A stretch of DNA of 18,398 nt from CAZWRN01 sp964636275 (GTDB lineage: Bacteria; Patescibacteriota; Microgenomatia; Daviesbacterales; UBA10151). The notes under the pieces are model-generated. The model was not told the DNA's origin and did no database searches. It saw nothing but the letters and a program-made list of their open reading frames with translations. The translations under genes were made by a program, and so were the position numbers. The DNA is taken from NCBI GenBank assembly GCA_964636275.1, contig CAZWRN010000022.1, positions 1 through 18,398 of the forward strand. The letters are read 5' to 3'. Shown here piece after piece: positions 13,926 to 18,398 of this stretch (the stretch's first letter is position 1; each line of letters starts with the position of its first letter).

Positions 13926-14682
13926 GTCTGGCATTGGAGATATAAGCATCATAACCGTTGAGAGACTTGATCTGGATAGTAAAGGTAGCAGCTGTATTCC
14001 AGGTGAAATTGCCGCCGTTGACCCATTCATCCTGATAATTGGTTGAACTGACCTGGGAAGATGTAGCCGCTGTTCCTGAGGTATAGAGCCTGGCAAATGC
14101 CTGCCCATTACCATCCCGGACGTGCATATAAACTTCTAACTGCAATGACTTGTAACCCGGATAATCTGTTGGGTCAAAAGCGATCGTCATACTAGGAATC
14201 TCTGTCCAGTCGGTATTGGTGGTACTGCCTCCATACCCCAAAGCATAGATATATTGCGGACCGCTGAAGGAAGAAGTGGCAGCGGCCGTTGACGCAGCTG
14301 GAGATGGACTGGTAATAGAGTAACTGGTCGGATTTTCATATTTTGAAAGTCGACGGTTGAGGTCGTCTATTTGTTTTTGCATATTGTCAATTTTGGCATC
14401 TGAAGTCTGAAAAGTTGCAACCTGCTTTGTAAGTTCATTTATTCGGGCTACTAAAGCTGATTCAGAGGCTGTAGATGTTATTAATGGCGCCATTGATACG
14501 GTAGGTATAATATTTTCACCTGGCAACTGCTCAGTTGTTTCCGTCCACTGTTCATTGGCAGTTTTAGCTGGAACTGACTTTTTTTGGGCCAGGATAAATC
14601 CAGCCACAATCAGTATTAGAGCTAACAAAATAACTCCTGGTAAAACGATTTTGATGATGAGGTTAGTATTGTCCGTATTCAA
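13909..14682 (-). CDS. Single-pass membrane protein with coiled coil and C-terminal beta domain
   Basis: A 257-residue protein: membrane segment at about 11-31 (IVLPGVILLALILIVAGFIL), a polar Thr/Ser-rich stretch, a coiled coil at about 80-115 (MQKQIDDLNRRLSKYE), a Ser/Ala/Thr/Pro linker, and a beta-rich domain at about 140-257 with Tyr/Trp strands (LQLEVYMHVRDGNGQAFARL, FTIQIKSLNGYDAYISNARL). I recognise no named family; the jelly-roll-like pattern could bind sugar or protein. The start is TTG at 14682, the only one before the membrane segment, lying inside the last 20 bases of the upstream surface protein gene. This suggests translational coupling and a shared job at the cell surface. It is convergent with the GH15 gene, overlapping by 17 bp. 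Confidence 0.78.
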   Translation of the reverse strand: MNTDNTNLIIKIVLPGVILLALILIVAGFILAQKKSVPAKTANEQWTETTEQLPGENIIPTVSMAPLITSTASESALVARINELTKQVATFQTSDAKIDNMQKQIDDLNRRLSKYENPTSYSITSPSPAASTAAATSSFSGPQYIYALGYGGSTTNTDWTEIPSMTIAFDPTDYPGYKSLQLEVYMHVRDGNGQAFARLYTSGTAATSSQVSSTNYQDEWVNGGNFTWNTAATFTIQIKSLNGYDAYISNARLKINF

Positions 14683-17600
14683 AGCGGATAAATCGGCAAG
14701 AATCAGTTTCTGTTATTCTAGTAAAATAGCCATCTTCAAGAGTTCCTAATTCTAGATTCTGATTGGATTGAGCCAACTTGAGGGGTGAATAATTCAGTTC
14801 TTTTTGCACCATCTGATTGGAATCACTACTATATGTGTCCCCTAGTACGCTATTTAAACCAGCTGACTTGGTGGCAAATTTTCGGTCACATTTGATATTG
14901 GCGAATACCCGATAAACTCCATTTGGGTCATATGCCGGAGGGGCTACACTCCAGGTTGATTTGTAACGAACTTTGTCAGATGTACTGGAAACTATTTGCG
15001 GAGTCAGAAGCTCAGATGAAGCGATCACTGTACCGGCATTTGGGTTGGATTTGGTCGATTTAGTCATCTGGAACTGGATACTTTTTACCCCAGCTTTATT
15101 GATATTGGCTCCTTCCACTTTGGCAAAAGCTTCAAACTGGAAATTTGAATTGGTTGGATCCTGGAGATTTATAGCATTAAATCCATCACATTTACATGCA
15201 CCCTCATCAAAAGGTTCTTGGCAGATCTTTTTGCCATCGGCACCAGGCGCACAGACACTACAGCCGTCTTTGGCACCAGCACACTGATAGTCCGCTTCAC
15301 AGCCAACACCGCAGGCTGGAGGTTTTGAACAAATGCTACCCGATCCGGTCGTATTGGGTAGACAGACTGTACAACCATCTTTGACTGCACCAGCACACTG
15401 ATCATCCCTCACACATCCAGTCCCACAAGCAGGGGGTGGGGCACACACTTTTCCACTTCCTTGTGAATTTGGCTCACACGATGTACAGCCCTCTTTATTT
15501 CCGGAACAATCTTTACTATCGGTACAACTGGCATTACAGGCCAACGGGGGGGGCTGACAGACTTTCTGACCGGAATCGTTGGCACGGCATTCGGTACACC
15601 CGTCAACATTTCCAAGACACTGATCTGTCGACTCACAGGATTGATTACAAGCCAGACAGCTAGCGGTTGGAATATTACTTTGCTGAAGTATCCCAAAACA
15701 TGAATCCCCACCCCCACAATTTCTTCTGTTGGTATAAGTAATATTGTTCCATCCAGGCACATCTGCACTGGTATACAGCTGATCTTCAGCTTTATCTGAG
15801 GCAACTATTCCTGCATGTTTAATATATGGAATCAGTTCCACTTTGATATTATGCGGGCCACAAACATTCGTTTCGCCTGGGGTGATGACTAGATTCTGAG
15901 TAAAATTGGTGCCTCCGCCTCCACCATTTGAACCTAAATTATCAAATACAACTCGTGAACCACCGCCGTTAATTTTTACGCCTTCGCTACTTCCGTTAAT
16001 GTATGCTCTTACAATCAAACCGACTTTAGAGTTACCACAGCCATAGCCAGTGAACTGTCCTGAAACAGGAACTTTAAATCCACCATTTTCATAGACAATT
16101 TGGTCTTGAGTATCCAGAAATGTGAAATTGGTTTCATCATGACCACTTACCATATCCAGTATACACCCGCCTTGAGCATCGTCTATTTGGGGTTGGGGGT
16201 TGTCTGCCTTCCATACCGGTCCTGGACATGGTTCTCCTGGTCGATAAGCTTTAATCCCTTCATAATGGACACTTACTGGACTGCCTGGTCCAATCTCTGT
16301 TGCTGCCTGGGCAGATTTGATTGGTGATATTAGATCAAATCCTGCTTGATTTGCTCCAGAATGAACAAGTCCGAAAAGACCCAACCATATAATTAATACA
16401 GTCAGTGATTTACCTGAAATTGGAGTATGAGTAGGTGGCAGACTTGGTGGATTTTTTGGTATCTGGGTGTTTTTACTTCTCACATAGAATATTCCTGCCA
16501 CTACAGCCAAACCTAGCAAAATCCCACCAACAATCCACCACAGTGATTGTCGGACTGATTGTTGATCCGATGCAACAATAACTGGTACTTTAATCTCTTT
16601 TGAGGCCAGCTCTTTATCATTATTAAAAACTTTGGCGGTTACCGAAGGGTTGCTACAGTTTTTAGTTATTGAAACACTCAAAACCTGATCAGACCAAATA
16701 TTTTGATTTGGATCTATGCTGACTTTTTGTTCACTTGTACCACATTCAAAACCAGCCCCGTCTTTAATTGACACCCAGATACGTGCATCAGTTAAAGGAG
16801 TACCCTGATTTTCAGATCTGAGAAAACCTGCCGAAGAGGCTGTTGGATCTCCAATGTGTTGAGCAGGACCACCTCCCCGCCAATACAAATCCATTGAGGG
16901 ATCTGCTCCTACTGTCACTTTGGCTTTCTCACCATTTTTATACTCAGATTTATCTAGACTGATTGATCGGATCAATGATGATTCACCTCCCACAATCCAT
17001 CTGAAAGCAACCCGGGGAGAAACAATAGTTCCCTTTGAATCCCGTAAATATGATAATGATTCATATACTTGGGGAGTATCTAAAGCTGGTAATGAAAAAT
17101 TTATTGTTTTGGATGATTTGGCAGCAATTGTGATGGGTGTTTTATCAGAATAAATTTGGTTGTCTTTTTTTTCAGCAACTGAATTTATCGCGTACTCTGC
17201 TTCTGAAAATACTGTTAAATCGGTGTTGCTTGAATTTGTGACCATACATCTACCAATTGGGGCTTCTTTAGGGGCAACATTTGGGCCAATAATCGGGTCA
17301 TATTCAATCTTATTTACCACTAAAATACATTTTGAAATTGTTAAAAAATTGCCACTTCCGCTAAGTGAAATGTCTTTTGTTAAACCTCCAATCATAACGT
17401 CACCATCTGAAAAGACTGCTACTTGTAGCTTGTATTGCCCCTCTGAGATGGCGGAACTATATGTCAGATTGAGAGATTCACTTTTGGTTTCTCCAGCTCC
17501 AAAATCAAATTTTTCAGAAGTATAAAAAGTTATTAGTGGCCCCTGAGTAAACTCTGTCACCTGCTGGCCATTAAATGTAGTTGTTCTAGCGACATCCGAT

Positions 17601-17833
17601 CCTTGCAGTTTAATTGTATAGTAAGCTGATCGATAATTAACTAAGTTTGGATTATTGATTGTAAGCTCAGTTTTTAATTCACCTTGGGAAAAATTTTGAT
17701 TTTCCAATTGGATCAGAACTGGTTTAACTGAAACTTTTGATGTTTCTTGTTGAGCATGTGAGAAGGAGAAGAAAGGTAATCCAGCCAAAAAAAGGTAAAG
17801 ACAAATGATAATTTTTAGAATGCGTTTAGACAA
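14663..17833 (-). CDS. Large cysteine-rich surface protein with an internal second signal-like segment
   Basis: A 1056-residue secreted or membrane protein. A signal peptide (about 1-27, ending SFSHAQ) leads to beta-sandwich domains (about 35-420). A membrane segment follows (about 431-450, LWWIVGGILLGLAVVAGIFY), then a Pro-rich stretch, then a second hydrophobic helix (about 476-492) ending near SPIKSAQAATE (about 503-513), which looks like a signal-peptidase site. Residues 515-720 are another beta region with a Gly-rich loop. Residues 729-871 are four six-Cys repeats. Residues 880-1056 are a domain shared with the next gene, ending SCRFIRFEYGQY. The start is TTG at 17833, with AAAGGGG about 7 nt before it as a possible ribosome binding site. 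I recognise no named family; adhesion or envelope function is inferred. Confidence 0.85.
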   Translation of the reverse strand: MSKRILKIIICLYLFLAGLPFFSFSHAQQETSKVSVKPVLIQLENQNFSQGELKTELTINNPNLVNYRSAYYTIKLQGSDVARTTTFNGQQVTEFTQGPLITFYTSEKFDFGAGETKSESLNLTYSSAISEGQYKLQVAVFSDGDVMIGGLTKDISLSGSGNFLTISKCILVVNKIEYDPIIGPNVAPKEAPIGRCMVTNSSNTDLTVFSEAEYAINSVAEKKDNQIYSDKTPITIAAKSSKTINFSLPALDTPQVYESLSYLRDSKGTIVSPRVAFRWIVGGESSLIRSISLDKSEYKNGEKAKVTVGADPSMDLYWRGGGPAQHIGDPTASSAGFLRSENQGTPLTDARIWVSIKDGAGFECGTSEQKVSIDPNQNIWSDQVLSVSITKNCSNPSVTAKVFNNDKELASKEIKVPVIVASDQQSVRQSLWWIVGGILLGLAVVAGIFYVRSKNTQIPKNPPSLPPTHTPISGKSLTVLIIWLGLFGLVHSGANQAGFDLISPIKSAQAATEIGPGSPVSVHYEGIKAYRPGEPCPGPVWKADNPQPQIDDAQGGCILDMVSGHDETNFTFLDTQDQIVYENGGFKVPVSGQFTGYGCGNSKVGLIVRAYINGSSEGVKINGGGSRVVFDNLGSNGGGGGTNFTQNLVITPGETNVCGPHNIKVELIPYIKHAGIVASDKAEDQLYTSADVPGWNNITYTNRRNCGGGDSCFGILQQSNIPTASCLACNQSCESTDQCLGNVDGCTECRANDSGQKVCQPPPLACNASCTDSKDCSGNKEGCTSCEPNSQGSGKVCAPPPACGTGCVRDDQCAGAVKDGCTVCLPNTTGSGSICSKPPACGVGCEADYQCAGAKDGCSVCAPGADGKKICQEPFDEGACKCDGFNAINLQDPTNSNFQFEAFAKVEGANINKAGVKSIQFQMTKSTKSNPNAGTVIASSELLTPQIVSSTSDKVRYKSTWSVAPPAYDPNGVYRVFANIKCDRKFATKSAGLNSVLGDTYSSDSNQMVQKELNYSPLKLAQSNQNLELGTLEDGYFTRITETDSCRFIRFEYGQY
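15221..15649 (-). repeat. Four tandem six-cysteine protein repeats
   Basis: Within the large surface protein, four copies of about 37 residues follow the spacing C-x3-C-x5-C-x6/7-C-x2-C-x9/10-C, and the first three are joined by a short Pro-Pro-(Leu/Pro)-Ala type linker. Examples are CGTGCVRDDQCAG and CGVGCEADYQCAG. Twenty-four Cys in about 143 residues suggest three disulfides per repeat outside the cell. The copies differ enough in DNA that recent slippage is unlikely. Confidence 0.85.
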
Positions 17834-17862
17834 TTTAAACCCCTTTAAATAAAGACTAATTC

Positions 17863-17868
17863 ATTTTA
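17863..17868 (-). promoter_or_regulatory. Candidate -10 box of the large surface protein gene
   Basis: On the minus strand TAAAAT lies about 30 nt before the TTG start, giving a leader of roughly 20 nt that contains AAAGGGG. The -35 match (TTAAAA at 17 bp) is poor. Confidence 0.35.
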
Positions 17869-17881
17869 TCCTAGCAAAGTG

Positions 17882-17915
17882 AGAATTTTAATTCTACCAA
17901 CCAGTTTACTGGTCA
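17882..17915. repeat. Two small palindromes between the tandem surface protein genes
   Basis: AGAATTTTAATTCT and ACCAGTTTACTGGT lie side by side directly after the stop of the upstream paralogue. Each would form a small hairpin. No T-run follows on the minus strand, so termination is uncertain. Confidence 0.4.
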
Positions 17916-18398
17916 ATATTGCCCATACTCAAAACGGATAAATCGACAGGAATCAGTCTCTACAATACTAGTATAGTAGGAGTCTGTAAGAGTATCTAGT
18001 TGTAAATTGTTTTGGACTAACTTTTCAGAAGAATAATTGACCGTTTCTCCTAAAATCCGATTATTTTCGCTACTGAAAAGCTGGGCACCTGCAGCAATCA
18101 GGTCTTGATCAAGATTGGCACTTATGGAAGCTGTTTTTGGGGTACATTTGATGGTAGAGAATACCCGATAAACTGCATTAGGATCGTAAGCTGGCGGATT
18201 TACTTTCCAGCTAGACCGATAACGAACTTTACCATCAGTTGTAGAAACAATTTCGGGAACTAATTCAGTCGATGAAGCCACGATTGTGCCACTATTGGGA
18301 TTGCTTTTTGATGATTTAGCCATCTGGAACTTAATAGACTCAACTTTTGCCCTGGAGACATCGGCACCTTCCACTTTGGCAAAAGATTCAAACTCGAA
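17913..18398 (-). CDS. Paralogous surface protein, C-terminal domain only (5' end outside window)
   Basis: The frame is open to the window edge at 18398 and continues upstream as FEFESFAK before KVEGADVSR, matching FQFEAFAKVEGAN in the neighbouring protein. The GTG at 18374 is therefore not the real start. About 160 residues are visible and align along their whole length with the last domain of the 1056-residue protein (IKFQMAKSSKSNPNSGTIVA; YRSSWKVNPPAYDPNAVYRV), with indels in the middle. The final 15 residues are identical in both (ETDSCRFIRFEYGQY). It is in tandem and in the same direction as that gene, about 80 bp apart, so a duplication is likely. Whether it carries the Cys repeats cannot be seen. 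Function unknown. Confidence 0.85.
   Translation of the reverse strand, partial: FEFESFAKVEGADVSRAKVESIKFQMAKSSKSNPNSGTIVASSTELVPEIVSTTDGKVRYRSSWKVNPPAYDPNAVYRVFSTIKCTPKTASISANLDQDLIAAGAQLFSSENNRILGETVNYSSEKLVQNNLQLDTLTDSYYTSIVETDSCRFIRFEYGQY

Noticed and set aside
15169..15804. Overlapping open frames on both strands within the Cys-rich region
   Set aside because: They are shadows of the long minus-strand gene; they lack starts with context and have no domain pattern.
18372..18374. GTG as the start of the last minus-strand gene
   Set aside because: Eight more in-frame codons to the window edge match the paralogue's FQFEAFAK, so this is an internal Val codon.

Overview
The window looks like part of a chromosome of a Candidate Phyla Radiation (Patescibacteria) bacterium, most likely of the Microgenomates type. 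This is an inference from gene style, not from a marker gene. The signs are small compact genes, short ribosomal proteins, membrane-anchored proteins of unknown function with low-complexity linkers, cohesin-like domains next to a junction of the 'LRPRAS' type, and promoters that often sit directly on the start codon. TGA, TAA and TAG all end genes here, so the code is standard. This argues against the Gracilibacteria/Absconditabacteria groups that read TGA as glycine.

Bases 1-2.3 kb hold the 3' part of an O-antigen-ligase-like membrane protein with a TPR tail (its 5' end is outside the window), a small unknown protein, and a convergent membrane-anchored cohesin-like protein. Bases 2.3-5.3 kb are housekeeping: def and fmt (formylation and deformylation of initiator methionine), rpmB (L28) with a tightly coupled HTH gene on the minus strand, and a divergent M50 membrane protease. 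Between fmt and the HTH gene lies a compact structured element resembling the right end/omega-RNA of an IS200/IS605 transposon, with no transposon gene beside it.

Bases 5.3-7.3 kb hold a strong promoter followed by about 230 nt that fold as a long rod and end in a rho-independent terminator. This is a good candidate for a 6S-like or new small RNA. Next come a lipoprotein-like or membrane-anchored unknown protein, two adjacent threonine tRNAs on the minus strand with a stray copy of a tRNA 3' end nearby, and rpmG (L33).

Bases 7.4-10.5 kb carry a large surface protein with the order TM - cohesin-like - LamG - cohesin-like - dockerin-like, then tRNA-Trp, a structured untranslated region, a nucleoside 2-deoxyribosyltransferase-like gene and a small membrane protein. 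Bases 10.5-14 kb hold a class II photolyase and, divergently, a GH15 glucoamylase-like enzyme. Bases 13.9-18.4 kb on the minus strand hold a surface-protein cluster: the 3' part of one large protein, a 1056-residue paralogue with four six-cysteine repeats and an apparent second internal signal peptide, and a coiled-coil membrane protein whose start overlaps its end.

Two themes stand out. First, at least seven genes have a -10 box ending only 6-8 nt before the start codon, so leaderless mRNAs look common, and this corrects several start sites. Second, the surface proteins contain both halves of a cohesin-dockerin pairing system plus disulfide-rich modules, which suggests cell-surface assembly or attachment.
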